From an uncultured Flavobacteriaceae bacterium (GTDB lineage: Bacteria > Bacteroidota > Bacteroidia > Flavobacteriales > Flavobacteriaceae): DNA of 64,000 bases. The DNA lies in the NCBI GenBank assembly GCA_947494695.1, contig CANLWB010000010.1:124001-188000 (forward strand). The letters run 5' to 3'. The position numbers and the translations under genes were made by a program. The notes beneath the pieces were generated by a model. That model did not search any database, had not been told where the DNA came from, and was given only the letters and a program-made list of their open reading frames with translations. Below, one piece after another: positions 10,283-18,454 of the stretch. Position 1 is the stretch's first letter, and each line of letters begins with the position of its first letter.

Positions 10283-11015
10283 ATTTTAAAGCGTTTAAAA
10301 TGGTTTTGTAATAGTAAAGCAGACAAATTATACATAATATTTGAATTGTACTAAGCCAAAGAATATAAAATGTATTGGGTTTTAGAAACTCAATAAAGAA
10401 CCGAAACAAAAAATAGGATATCATAAACCATTTAAATAAATCGCCATTTTCTAAAGTTTTTTTAAGCTTGATATACCTTAAACTTTGAAATAGGATACCT
10501 AAAAACACGAGTTCATATAAAGCCACAGGGTGACGCAACAGTCCGTCACCTAGGTCCATACCAAAAATCGAAGATGTTTCTTTTCCATAGGTAAATTCGT
10601 TTATTCCAGATAGAAAACACCCAACTCGTCCAATACTTATACCTAGTAGGATTGGAAATACAAATAAATCTCCGGAGGATTGTGTTTCTCCAATGCGTTT
10701 TTTTGCGATTTCAACTCCCAGGAGTCCTCCAAATAAGCCACCCATAATAGTTTTTGTGTTAAGTAACTCAATAATATTTTCTTGTGAGATATCAACTAAA
10801 GGATTTTCTAAAACCCCAATAACTCTGGAGCCAATAAGTGCACCCAGAGCTGCTCCTAAAATGATAGAAAGCCTGTTTCTGGATGAAATGATGTCGTTGT
10901 TTTTTCTTCTAAGGATGACATAATACCGAAACGCAATAAAGAATGCGAGGTATTCTAGAATAAGGTGGATGTTTATGGTGTATCCGAAAAGAATGGGTTC
11001 GTAAGGAATGTTCAA
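10272..11015 (-). CDS. prolipoprotein diacylglyceryl transferase-like membrane protein (Lgt paralogue)
   Basis: 247 residues, multi-spanning, with recognisable Lgt landmarks: GRVGCFLSG (compare GRIGNFING in canonical Lgt), RHPVALYEL (canonical HPSQLYE) and FRFFIEFLKPN near the C-terminus. The catalytic-site asparagine expected after GRxG is replaced by cysteine, and the conserved E after the loop is not evident. This is therefore likely a paralogue rather than the housekeeping Lgt. It is the first gene of a two-gene unit with the Tes-like radical SAM enzyme (11-bp overlap). The pairing suggests an enzyme moving or using diacylglyceryl groups from phosphatidylglycerol, but that is inference. 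Confidence 0.75.
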   Translation of the reverse strand: MNIPYEPILFGYTINIHLILEYLAFFIAFRYYVILRRKNNDIISSRNRLSIILGAALGALIGSRVIGVLENPLVDISQENIIELLNTKTIMGGLFGGLLGVEIAKKRIGETQSSGDLFVFPILLGISIGRVGCFLSGINEFTYGKETSSIFGMDLGDGLLRHPVALYELVFLGILFQSLRYIKLKKTLENGDLFKWFMISYFLFRFFIEFLKPNTFYILWLSTIQILCIICLLYYYKTILNALKYAR

Positions 11016-11084
11016 AAAGTTGTAAAATTTGAATCTAAAAATACAACAATATTGGAGTGAATGCTTAAATTCATTAAAAAACAG

Positions 11085-11092
11085 TAATTTTG
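11085..11092 (+). promoter_or_regulatory. -7 promoter element for dusB
   Basis: TAATTTTG matches TAnnTTTG and lies 15 bp before the GTG at 11108. An in-frame TTG at 11090 falls inside this element, so the GTG is the better start codon. No -33 match is visible at normal spacing. Confidence 0.55.
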
Positions 11093-11107
11093 CCCAAAAT
11101 TTTCAAC

Positions 11108-12103
11108 GTGGTAAAAATAGATCATATCGAACTTCCAAAATTCCCATTGCTTTTAGCTCCCATGGAAGATGTTAGTGATCCGCCGTTTCGTGCTTTGTGC
11201 AAAGAACAGGGGGCCGATGTTGTTTATACCGAATTCGTATCCAGCGAAGGTTTAATTCGTAATGCTGCTAAAAGTGTGATGAAGTTGGATATTTATGAAA
11301 AGGAACGCCCTGTAGGGATTCAGATTTTTGGAGCGAATCTGGATAGCATGCTACAGACTATTGATATTGTTTCGGCATCAAAACCGGATATTATCGATAT
11401 TAATTTTGGCTGTCCTGTAAAAAAAGTGGTGAGTAAAGGTGCTGGAGCGGGAATCTTAAAAGATATCTGCCTCATGGAAAAGCTTACTGCCGAAATGGTT
11501 AAGCGTACCAATATTCCCATTACAGTAAAGACCCGTTTGGGTTGGGATCATGACTCGATTAGAATTGTTGAGGTCGCCGAAAGGTTGCAGGATGTAGGCT
11601 GTAAAGCTATTGCCATTCACGGACGTACACGTGCGCAAATGTATAAAGGTAATGCAGATTGGAAGCCTATTGCAGCTGTAAAGAACAATCCGCGGATGCA
11701 TATTCCTGTTTTTGGAAATGGCGATGTGGATACTCCAGAAAAAGCAGCTGAAATGAGAGATAGTTACGGTTTGGACGGAGCGATGATTGGTCGTGCCACA
11801 ATAGGAAACCCCTGGTTTTTTAAGCAAGTGAAGCATTATTTTGAAACCGGAGAGCATTTGGCACCAATTTCGTTGGCCGAGCGTGTTGAGGCGGCTCGTA
11901 GACATTTACAAATGTCTATTGACTGGAAAGGCGAAGTTCTTGGTGTATTTGAAACACGACGACACTATACAAATTACTTCAAAGGTATTCCGCACTTCAA
12001 GGAGTACCGCATGAAAATGGTGACCAGTGATCATTCTGAAGATGTATTCGCAGCTTTTGATGAGGTGTTGGAGAAGTTTTCAGATTATCAGTTTACGGAA
12101 TAA
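11108..12103 (+). CDS. dusB: tRNA-dihydrouridine synthase
   Basis: A flavin enzyme reducing uridine to dihydrouridine in tRNA D-loops. About 331 residues from GTG 11108, giving the usual flavobacterial N-terminus M-VKIDHIELPKFPLLLAPMEDVS. Landmarks are the FMN-barrel opening LAPMEDVSDPPFRALC, INFGCPVKKV carrying the catalytic cysteine, the K-T-R-x-G motif (VKTRLGWDHDS), the AIHGRTRAQMY phosphate region and DGAMIGRATIGNPW. It runs into a convergent permease gene 14 bp after its stop. It is divergent from the Lgt-like gene. Confidence 0.95.
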   Translation: MVKIDHIELPKFPLLLAPMEDVSDPPFRALCKEQGADVVYTEFVSSEGLIRNAAKSVMKLDIYEKERPVGIQIFGANLDSMLQTIDIVSASKPDIIDINFGCPVKKVVSKGAGAGILKDICLMEKLTAEMVKRTNIPITVKTRLGWDHDSIRIVEVAERLQDVGCKAIAIHGRTRAQMYKGNADWKPIAAVKNNPRMHIPVFGNGDVDTPEKAAEMRDSYGLDGAMIGRATIGNPWFFKQVKHYFETGEHLAPISLAERVEAARRHLQMSIDWKGEVLGVFETRRHYTNYFKGIPHFKEYRMKMVTSDHSEDVFAAFDEVLEKFSDYQFTE

Positions 12104-12117
12104 GGTACAGGGGGGTG

Positions 12118-13323
12118 CTAGTAGGTTTTTACCAAGGATTTTGAAATTCTTACGGAAGCAATTTTTGAAGCAATCACTCCTAAAACGGAAATGGTTACAA
12201 AAACGACAAAGAAATTTTCAATTTTAATGGTCATGGGGTAAGGTAATGACGGTGTGATCATGACGAGGTCGAATCCTTTTTGAAGGCCTGTAATCACTAA
12301 GGCTACGGCCAAACCAATAAAACCTCCAATAATACTCATTAAACTACCCTGTAAAAAGAAAATTTTACGAATATCTTTTATCGTGGCTCCCATATTAAAA
12401 AGTGTGCTTAGACTTCGTTTCTTGTCCAGCATCATCATAATTAATGAGCCTATAACATTGAAGAAAGCAATGATGAGTACCAAAGTAAATATTAAGTACA
12501 CCGCCAGGTTTTCAGTATTTAACATTTTGTAAAGGGCATCATTAAGTTGAGCCCGGTTTTTTAAAATAACCTGATCTCCTAAAACGTGTTGAATTTTTTG
12601 CTTAACAAGCGTTTCATTAACATCTTCCTTGAGTTTAAATTCTATAGAGGATACCTGGTTAGGTTTGTAATTAAGAAGCTTTCTGGCTAAATCTACCGAA
12701 GCATATACGTAGGTGTCGTTAAGTGTTTCATTGATGTAAAACACACCAACATTTACAGCACTCACCATGCTGAAAGCATTTTTGGTAGATTTTATCTGTC
12801 CTGTTCCAGGTTTTGGAACATAAATGTTAATGGATTTTGTGAAATCTAAAAGACCAAGAGATAGATTGTTAGAAACCCCCCAGCCCACAACGATTTGATT
12901 AGATTTTTGTTCTAACCAATCACCGTGATCGATTTTAGATTTTATATTGACCACATGCTCATAGTGCTCATCTACACCTTTAATGGTAGCCAGGTAGTTT
13001 TTATCATCAGAGGCAATGGCAACACGATCTTCAACAATTTTAGAGTATAATACGATGTCTTCAATATGGTTTAGTTCGGACATGTCGTCTTCAGTCAAAA
13101 CAAACGATTTACCTACGGCTGGCTGCGCTTTTAAATCGGGATCAACAATGCTTGAAAACTCAAGAGTAAAATCCTTTAATCCAGCAAATCCAGATAAAAC
13201 AATAAACAGTGATGCGGCACCCAGTATGACCCCAATAATAGCAATTATGGTTATAAAATTAATAGCATTATTACTGCTTTTAGAGCGTAAATAACGTTTT
13301 GCTATGTATAGGGTGAAGTGCAT
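12118..13323 (-). CDS. ABC transporter permease of the LolC/LolE (FtsX) type
   Basis: An inner-membrane permease of the lipoprotein-releasing family. 401 residues. An N-terminal helix follows IAKRYLRSKSSNNAINFIT (the characteristic RYLR..N.I..I signature). There is a large periplasmic MacB-PCD-type domain (about residues 50-260) and then three C-terminal helices in the FtsX arrangement (LAVYLIFTLVLIIAFFNVIG; IIGGFIGLAVALVITGL; a last helix near IENFFVVFVTISVLG). No ATPase gene is adjacent, which is common for Bacteroidota LolCE-like permeases. It lies 61 bp downstream of rbfA on the same strand and may be cotranscribed with it. Confidence 0.88.
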   Translation of the reverse strand: MHFTLYIAKRYLRSKSSNNAINFITIIAIIGVILGAASLFIVLSGFAGLKDFTLEFSSIVDPDLKAQPAVGKSFVLTEDDMSELNHIEDIVLYSKIVEDRVAIASDDKNYLATIKGVDEHYEHVVNIKSKIDHGDWLEQKSNQIVVGWGVSNNLSLGLLDFTKSINIYVPKPGTGQIKSTKNAFSMVSAVNVGVFYINETLNDTYVYASVDLARKLLNYKPNQVSSIEFKLKEDVNETLVKQKIQHVLGDQVILKNRAQLNDALYKMLNTENLAVYLIFTLVLIIAFFNVIGSLIMMMLDKKRSLSTLFNMGATIKDIRKIFFLQGSLMSIIGGFIGLAVALVITGLQKGFDLVMITPSLPYPMTIKIENFFVVFVTISVLGVIASKIASVRISKSLVKTY

Positions 13324-13384
13324 GCCAGTATGAGGTGGTGAAACTAAGTTTTTGTTTTAAAAGTACATGACTTTTTTGAACGAA

Positions 13385-13780
13385 CTAAGACTTTTTTCTT
13401 TTATTTAGAATATCAGGATCTTTAATGGGGTTCTCCTTTCTTTTAAGAGACTGTTCAATTTGGTCAATATATTCTAAAGAATCATCTATAAAAAACTCCA
13501 AATTAGGCATACGTCGTAATTGGTTCTTGGTACGTTGCGCCAATTCATGTTTAATTAAAGGTTTATTAGATGTAATACCCTCCAGAAGCGTTTTACCTTT
13601 ATCGTTAGGAAAAATACTTAAATAGACTTTGGCTTCCGATAAGTCTACCGTGACTTTTACCTTGGTTACTGATATTAAAATACCCTGCATGCCTCCTTGC
13701 GTTGCAGCACCTTGAAGTACCTCAACTAAATCGCGCTGTAAAACAGATCCTACTTTTTTTTGTCTTTGACTTTCTTCCAT
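13385..13780 (-). CDS. rbfA: ribosome-binding factor A
   Basis: A 131-residue KH-type protein assisting 30S maturation and 16S 5'-end processing. MEESQRQKKVGSVLQRDLVEVL is typical of the family, with ILISVTKVKVTVDLSEAKVYLS and LRRMPNLEFFIDDSLEYIDQIE covering the rest of the domain. It ends with a basic tail (LNKRKKS). A TATTTTTG -7 element is only 4 bp upstream of its ATG, so the mRNA may have essentially no leader. The permease gene follows on the same strand. Confidence 0.93.
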   Translation of the reverse strand: MEESQRQKKVGSVLQRDLVEVLQGAATQGGMQGILISVTKVKVTVDLSEAKVYLSIFPNDKGKTLLEGITSNKPLIKHELAQRTKNQLRRMPNLEFFIDDSLEYIDQIEQSLKRKENPIKDPDILNKRKKS

Positions 13781-13784
13781 GTTG

Positions 13785-13792
13785 CAAAAATA
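13785..13792 (-). promoter_or_regulatory. -7 promoter element for rbfA
   Basis: Read on the minus strand the element is TATTTTTG (TAnnTTTG). It ends 4 bp before the rbfA ATG at 13780. If functional it implies a leaderless or nearly leaderless transcript. Confidence 0.45.
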
Positions 13793-13942
13793 ACGGATAT
13801 TTAAAGATTATCTTACTTTTGCTTTATATAAAAGCATTTACGCCTTAAATTTACCCAATAAATGTGTCTCATCTATCACAAAATTCGTCATGTTTTAAAA
13901 TGAACTTAAGACTATAACAGGTATAATTTAAATGTATTAGTA

Positions 13943-14347
13943 ATGAATAAAATTGAACACATAGGAATTGCCGTTAAAAGCTTAAGCGCGTCTAATGAAT
14001 TGTTTTCTAAACTATTTGGAGAACCACATTACAAAATAGAGGATGTTGAAAGTGAAGGTGTAAAAACCTCTTTTTTTAAGGTTGGAGAAAATAAGATAGA
14101 ATTGTTGGAAGCTACAAAAGAGGATAGTCCAATAGCCAAATTTATTGACAAAAAAGGAGAAGGGATTCATCATATTGCTTTTGATGTTTCGGATATTGAA
14201 TCGGAAATAGAACGCCTCAAAAAGGAAGGGTTTATCGTTTTAAATGAAATACCTAAAAAGGGAGCAGATAATAAGCTCGTCGCTTTTTTACATCCTAAAT
14301 CTACAAATGGTGTTTTAATCGAGTTATGCCAGGAGATAAAAGAATAG
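13943..14347 (+). CDS. mce: methylmalonyl-CoA epimerase
   Basis: Interconverts (R)- and (S)-methylmalonyl-CoA in propionate/succinyl-CoA metabolism. The 134-residue vicinal-oxygen-chelate protein begins MNKIEHIGIAVKSL, with the first metal histidine in EHIGIAV. EGIHHIAFDVSDIE carries the second metal site and LIELCQ the terminal glutamate ligand. It is a stand-alone gene between divergent rbfA and the tRNA; the mutase genes are not in this window. Length and motifs are ordinary. Confidence 0.93.
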   Translation: MNKIEHIGIAVKSLSASNELFSKLFGEPHYKIEDVESEGVKTSFFKVGENKIELLEATKEDSPIAKFIDKKGEGIHHIAFDVSDIESEIERLKKEGFIVLNEIPKKGADNKLVAFLHPKSTNGVLIELCQEIKE

Positions 14348-14397
14348 TATATCACACATTTTAATTTTGAAAATTTAAATTTATTACCACCCGTTTC

Positions 14398-14428
14398 TTG
14401 CTAAGAATTAAAATATGTAGTAATATTG
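14398..14428 (+). promoter_or_regulatory. promoter of the CAU tRNA gene
   Basis: A TTG -33 element (14398-14400) is separated by 20 bp from TAATATTG (14421-14428), one mismatch from TAnnTTTG. The tRNA begins 12 bp further on. Confidence 0.55.
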
Positions 14429-14440
14429 CACTCCAATTTG

Positions 14441-14514
14441 GGTCCCATAGCTCAGTTGGTTAGAGCACCTGACTCATAATCAGGTGGTCCTTGGTTCGAG
14501 CCCAAGTGGGACCA
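14441..14514 (+). tRNA. tRNA with CAT anticodon (Ile2 or elongator Met)
   Basis: A 74-nt cloverleaf. The acceptor stem GGTCCCA pairs with TGGGACC with discriminator A73, the D-arm is in AGCTCAGTTGGTTAGAGC, the anticodon stem/loop is CTGACTCATAATCAG with CAT, and the T-arm is TTGGTTCGAGCCCAA. CCA is not encoded. Position 4 and 5 C-G pairs in the acceptor stem are those used by lysidine-modified tRNA-Ile2 in E. coli (elongator Met has U-A and A-U there). I lean to Ile2, decoding AUA after TilS modification, but elongator Met cannot be excluded by eye. Confidence 0.9.
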
Positions 14515-14602
14515 CACTTAAAACCCTTCTTACAAGAAGGGTTTTTTGTTTGAAAATATTTTGGGCGAGAAGCCTGTATCGAGTGCAGTCGAGGTGCGCC
14601 CA
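14503..14602. repeat. 100-bp direct repeat, copy 1, spanning the tRNA 3' end
   Basis: Starts at the last 12 nt of the tRNA (CAAGTGGGACCA), continues through its terminator and ends in a 41-bp palindromic element (14562-14602) with 6-bp terminal inverted repeats TGGGCG/CGCCCA. Copy 2 is at 28606-28704. The first 28 bp are identical and I count 6 differences over the whole length. Confidence 0.85.
14521..14547 (+). terminator. intrinsic terminator after the tRNA
   Basis: AAACCCTTCTT-AC-AAGAAGGGTTT forms an 11-bp stem and is followed by a run of T residues. This is a strong Rho-independent terminator 6 bp past the tRNA. Confidence 0.85.
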
Positions 14603-14728
14603 CCTTATAAAGCCTGTATTATTTCTAGTTTGAGCTTTTTTTAAGTTCAAATAGATACTTAAACAAGTAACTTCATAATTTTTTCGGTTGAAGGTTTTAT
14701 TTTAAGTCGAAAAGTGTATTTTAGTCGC

Positions 14729-16750
14729 ATGCATCTTATTAAATATCAGACCATTTTATTACTTTTCATAGGGTTTTCTGTAAATTCTCAGCAGTTAGAA
14801 ATAGAAAAAATCATATCTGATTTAAATTCAAAAATCAAACAATCTGAAAAGAAAGAGCATTTAAAGTGGATGGACAGTTTATCTGCTGTAATAGAATTTA
14901 AAGATGTATATCATTACGATTCTATTGCCAACGGAACTATAAAACTGGCTCTGGAACTTGATAATTTAGAAGTTGCTGGCCGGAATACACATCAGCTTAT
15001 TTATTACAACAATAATATTTTAGGAAAAACCAAGGAGGCTCTTGGGGTATTTAATGGCTTTTTGGATTCCATTGAACGCGTGGGGGATTATAAAACAAAG
15101 TCATTGTTTTATATGCATGGTGCATTCTGTTATGATGATATGTATGAGTTGGAAGATGCTCTTAAGTATTACAACTTATCAAAAGAGAATGCCTTAAAAA
15201 CAGGGAATGAAAAACTGCTTGCAACTTTAGCTTTAAGAATGGGAAGTGTTAATATGGAGATGGGGGTATCTGATGAAGCATCACAGTTATTACAGGAAGC
15301 CATAAGAATGTTCTCTAAACAAAAGGATACTTTAAAGCTTATCGATGCGAAAAATGATATTTCCATTCTGTATAGTCAGCATGCTTTTTATAAAGAAGCC
15401 GAAAAAGAGCGTGGAGAAGCTATAGAACTTGCAAATACAGTTAAAGGAGGAGTTCCCAGTATAGCGTTATTATATTTTAATGCGGCGGCAGATTATCGAA
15501 TGATAAATGTGCAGGACAAACGGGTTGCCAATTTGAAGTTGGCTCTTAAAAATAACAACTCGGATCGCCGAGAGATTTATCACCCGGTTATTTTATGTGA
15601 TTTGATAATTGCTCTGGCGGAAAATGATAGTTTGGAGCAAGCTTTAACGTATTTTAAACAAGTCGAAAACGATCCGGATACCTATTCCGAAGGAATGGGT
15701 AAAGAGATGCGTATTGAAACCTTAAAACAGATATCTTTTGCAAAAAAGAATTATGAAAATGCCCTAAAATATGGGAAAGAGCATTTGAGCTTAAAAAAGC
15801 AATATCAGGGATTTGTAGAGATAATGAATGCTGAAAAGTTTTTGTCTGATGTTTATAATAAACTAAACGACGAAGCTAACTCTAAAAAGCATCTGATTAA
15901 TCATTATAAGATAAAGGATTCGATAACCAATGTGCAAAATACCAAGACGCTGTCCTTGTATCAAACACGCTATGAAACAGAGAAACGTGATTTAAAAATT
16001 AAAGCCCAGGAGACGGACATCGCATTATTGGATGAGAAGAACAAAGTAAAGAATCAGTGGTTACTATTTGGTGGTTTAGGTCTTTTGGGAGTATTTGGAA
16101 TCGTTTTATTATGGCGTTCGAGGAATACTGCCAGGAAGCGACAAGAACTTCAGGAACACTTTTCTCATGATCTTATTCAGGCTCAAGAGGAAGAGCGCAC
16201 ACGTATCTCTAAAGATCTGCATGATAGTGTGGGACAACAGCTTACACTTATTAAGAAGAAAGCACAAAATTTGGAACAAGGTGAATTATCAGAGCTTACC
16301 AATACAGCTTTAGAAGAGGTTAGAAGTATATCGAGAGGTCTCTTTCCCGCAACTTTAAAACAATTGGGAGTATCTGAGAGTATTGAGCAGTTGCTATTTG
16401 ATTTAGATAATGAAACCGATATGTTTTTTTCAGTTGAAATAGATAACATTGATGCGTATTTAAATGAGGATGAGACACTTAATTTTTATAGGTTTATTCA
16501 AGAATCTGTGAGTAATGCTTTAAAACATTCACAAGCAAAGACGCTTACGGTAAATATTAGCAAAGAGAAGGACATAATTAAAACAATTATAAAGGACAAT
16601 GGTGTTGGTTTTAACAATGCAGAGTCGCTTAAACAAAATAGTCTTGGGCTAAAAACAATAGAAGAGCGAATTAAAATATTAAAAGGAACATTAACTTTGA
16701 AAAGTAAAAAAGGGCAGGGCACAACAGTGCTGGCTCAAATACCTGTTTAG
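14729..16750 (+). CDS. TPR-containing sensor histidine kinase (HisKA_3), second copy of the type
   Basis: A membrane kinase of about 673 residues from ATG 14729 (MHLIKYQTILLLFIGFSVNS signal peptide); a GTG five codons earlier is less likely. TPR-like helices fill the periplasmic part (EDALKYYNLSKENALKTGN). A single membrane helix follows (LLFGGLGLLGVFGIVLLW, about residues 443-460), then the HisKA_3 box RISKDLHDSVGQQL near residue 493 and HATPase_c motifs ESVSNALKHSQAK, DNGVGFN and SLGLKTIEERI. It is separated by 1 bp from its NarL-type regulator. It shares the same architecture as the kinase at 3916. The operon it probably controls is directly downstream. Confidence 0.88.
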   Translation: MHLIKYQTILLLFIGFSVNSQQLEIEKIISDLNSKIKQSEKKEHLKWMDSLSAVIEFKDVYHYDSIANGTIKLALELDNLEVAGRNTHQLIYYNNNILGKTKEALGVFNGFLDSIERVGDYKTKSLFYMHGAFCYDDMYELEDALKYYNLSKENALKTGNEKLLATLALRMGSVNMEMGVSDEASQLLQEAIRMFSKQKDTLKLIDAKNDISILYSQHAFYKEAEKERGEAIELANTVKGGVPSIALLYFNAAADYRMINVQDKRVANLKLALKNNNSDRREIYHPVILCDLIIALAENDSLEQALTYFKQVENDPDTYSEGMGKEMRIETLKQISFAKKNYENALKYGKEHLSLKKQYQGFVEIMNAEKFLSDVYNKLNDEANSKKHLINHYKIKDSITNVQNTKTLSLYQTRYETEKRDLKIKAQETDIALLDEKNKVKNQWLLFGGLGLLGVFGIVLLWRSRNTARKRQELQEHFSHDLIQAQEEERTRISKDLHDSVGQQLTLIKKKAQNLEQGELSELTNTALEEVRSISRGLFPATLKQLGVSESIEQLLFDLDNETDMFFSVEIDNIDAYLNEDETLNFYRFIQESVSNALKHSQAKTLTVNISKEKDIIKTIIKDNGVGFNNAESLKQNSLGLKTIEERIKILKGTLTLKSKKGQGTTVLAQIPV

Positions 16751-16751
16751 A

Positions 16752-17396
16752 ATGTACGGAGATATTTCAATTGTGGCAGCAGACGATCACCCCATGTTAT
16801 TAAAAGGACTTGTTGACGAATTACATAATTACAATTATAATGTAGTTGCATCAGTTGGCAACGGGGCACAGGCTTTGGATAAAATTATAGAATTGCAACC
16901 TACTGTAGCACTTTTAGATATTGAAATGCCCTTACTTTCTGGATTTGAGGTCATTCAAAAATGTATTGAAAAAGCGCTGAAAACAAAATTTATCATCCTA
17001 ACTTCACATAAAGAGAAAGGCTTTGTTTTAAAGGCGAAAAAGCTCAATATTCAAGGCTATATTTTAAAAGACGAACCTGCCGTAGAACTTCATAAATGCA
17101 TTCAGGAAGTCGTTAAGGGCGGTACATATTTTAGTTCTGAATTTACCAAAATACTTCAAGATCAAGTATCACCAGAGGTTGAGAAAATAAAATTTTTAAG
17201 CCCCTCAGAGCGTACCATCGTGCGATTGGTAGCGCAAGGAAACTCATCTAAGGAAATAGGAGAGTTGCTTAGTATATCAAGCAGAACGGTCGAGAAACAC
17301 CGATCTAATATAATTTCTAAACTGGATCTCTCTCCCGAAATGGATGCGCTTACTACCTGGGCAATAGAACACAAAGAACTTATACTTTCTATTTAA
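16752..17396 (+). CDS. NarL-family response regulator
   Basis: 214 residues. The receiver domain has acidic residues in AADDHPML, the phospho-acceptor D55 (VALLDIEMP), a switch Thr in FIILTSHKEKG and the conserved lysine in GYILKDEP. The C-terminal GerE-type HTH (about 146-210) is intact: LSPSERTIVRLVAQGNSSKE, then SSRTVEKHRSNIISKL. Position, 1 bp after the kinase, defines the pair. A cluster of three phased TACGTA sites (17427-17462) lies between this gene and the surface-protein operon and is a good candidate target. That link is inference. Confidence 0.9.
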   Translation: MYGDISIVAADDHPMLLKGLVDELHNYNYNVVASVGNGAQALDKIIELQPTVALLDIEMPLLSGFEVIQKCIEKALKTKFIILTSHKEKGFVLKAKKLNIQGYILKDEPAVELHKCIQEVVKGGTYFSSEFTKILQDQVSPEVEKIKFLSPSERTIVRLVAQGNSSKEIGELLSISSRTVEKHRSNIISKLDLSPEMDALTTWAIEHKELILSI

Positions 17397-17425
17397 AATT
17401 TCTAAAAATTTTTCTTCTGCAATCA

Positions 17426-17462
17426 CTACGTAACCCTACGTAGTATTTGCAATGGTTACGTA
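17426..17462 (+). promoter_or_regulatory. three helically phased TACGTA sites, candidate response-regulator operator
   Basis: TACGTA occurs at 17427, 17437 and 17457, that is 10 and 20 bp apart, on one face of the helix. The first two form the perfect inverted repeat CTACGTA-ACCC-TACGTAG. TACGTAACC (17427) and GGTTACGTA (17454) form a second 9-bp inverted repeat. The cluster sits 80 bp upstream of the tail-collar gene and right after the regulator gene. Confidence 0.55.
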
Positions 17463-17542
17463 TTGTTATAAAATCGGTGTGCATGTAACTTGCGCTCAAA
17501 TTGCTAATTATTAACGATTTATTGACATAAAACATTATACCC

Positions 17543-18445
17543 ATGAGAACAAAATTTACATTTTTAAGCCTTATAATATTCCTTATATCGGCTATAAATC
17601 ACGCACAAACATCAGCAGAAATAGCCGATATTGCTGTACAAGGAATCGCTAGAGATAATAATAACACGGCAAGAGCAAACACCAATATCAATTTAACCTT
17701 TGAGTTGTATTATTTAGATGCCAATAATGGTAATGCCGAAGTTCGAGTTGGTAATTTAGAAACGGTGAGTGTGGCTACAGATGCTTTTGGGGTGTTTTCG
17801 CACGTGTTAAGTCCAGCGGCTACGAACGGTGCATTTTTCGCAAACCACCAACTCTATTTAAGAATTAGTGAAGGGAACACACCCATATCTGATGAAAAAC
17901 TAAAGCACGTGCCTTATGCCGTTGCTGCCAATAACGGTGTACCAACAGGAGCCATTATGCCTTTTGTGGGAGTAACGGCTCCAACAGGTTGGGTATTGTG
18001 TGATGGGCGTTCCTTAACCGGCATTAATGGTTCTGATAATTTAATAGCTTTATTAGGCAATAATAATGCCCCTGATTTAAGAGGGTTCTTTTTAAGAGGT
18101 GCAGGTGCTAGTGGGGTTAGCGGTTATACAACTAACTCAGGGCCAACATTAAATAACAGGCAGCAAGACGATAATTTAGCACATAATCATGCAGCGGGTA
18201 GTTTAGCTACGAATGCGGCTGGTGGGCATATTCATGCTATGAACTTTAAAAATGTTAATGTGGCCGCAGGGAATCTTGGTCAAAATCCAACAGCATTTAC
18301 AGTTGGAACTGCAACAGCCGGTACATCTACGGTTGTCACAAATTTTGGAGGAAACCACTCGCATACTATTTCCGGAACGGTTTCTACGGAAGGCACAGAG
18401 TCCCGCCCAATAAACTATGGGGTAAACTATATCATTAAACTATAA
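17543..18445 (+). CDS. secreted protein with phage tail-collar domain
   Basis: 300 residues with a signal peptide (MRTKFTFLSLIIFLISAINHA). An N-terminal beta-rich region (residues 30-130, with LRISEGNTPISDEKLKHVPYAV) is of the type that precedes collar domains in Bacteroidota. The tail-collar domain (about 135-190) contains GAIMPFVGVTAPTGWVLCDG and NAPDLRGFFLRGAG. The C-terminus is Gly/His-rich and ends RPINYGVNYIIKL, the usual collar-family end. No other phage structural genes are nearby, so I read it as a host surface or extracellular protein. It is the first gene of a four-gene run with the giant protein. Confidence 0.8.
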   Translation: MRTKFTFLSLIIFLISAINHAQTSAEIADIAVQGIARDNNNTARANTNINLTFELYYLDANNGNAEVRVGNLETVSVATDAFGVFSHVLSPAATNGAFFANHQLYLRISEGNTPISDEKLKHVPYAVAANNGVPTGAIMPFVGVTAPTGWVLCDGRSLTGINGSDNLIALLGNNNAPDLRGFFLRGAGASGVSGYTTNSGPTLNNRQQDDNLAHNHAAGSLATNAAGGHIHAMNFKNVNVAAGNLGQNPTAFTVGTATAGTSTVVTNFGGNHSHTISGTVSTEGTESRPINYGVNYIIKL

Positions 18446-18454
18446 AAGCTTAGG

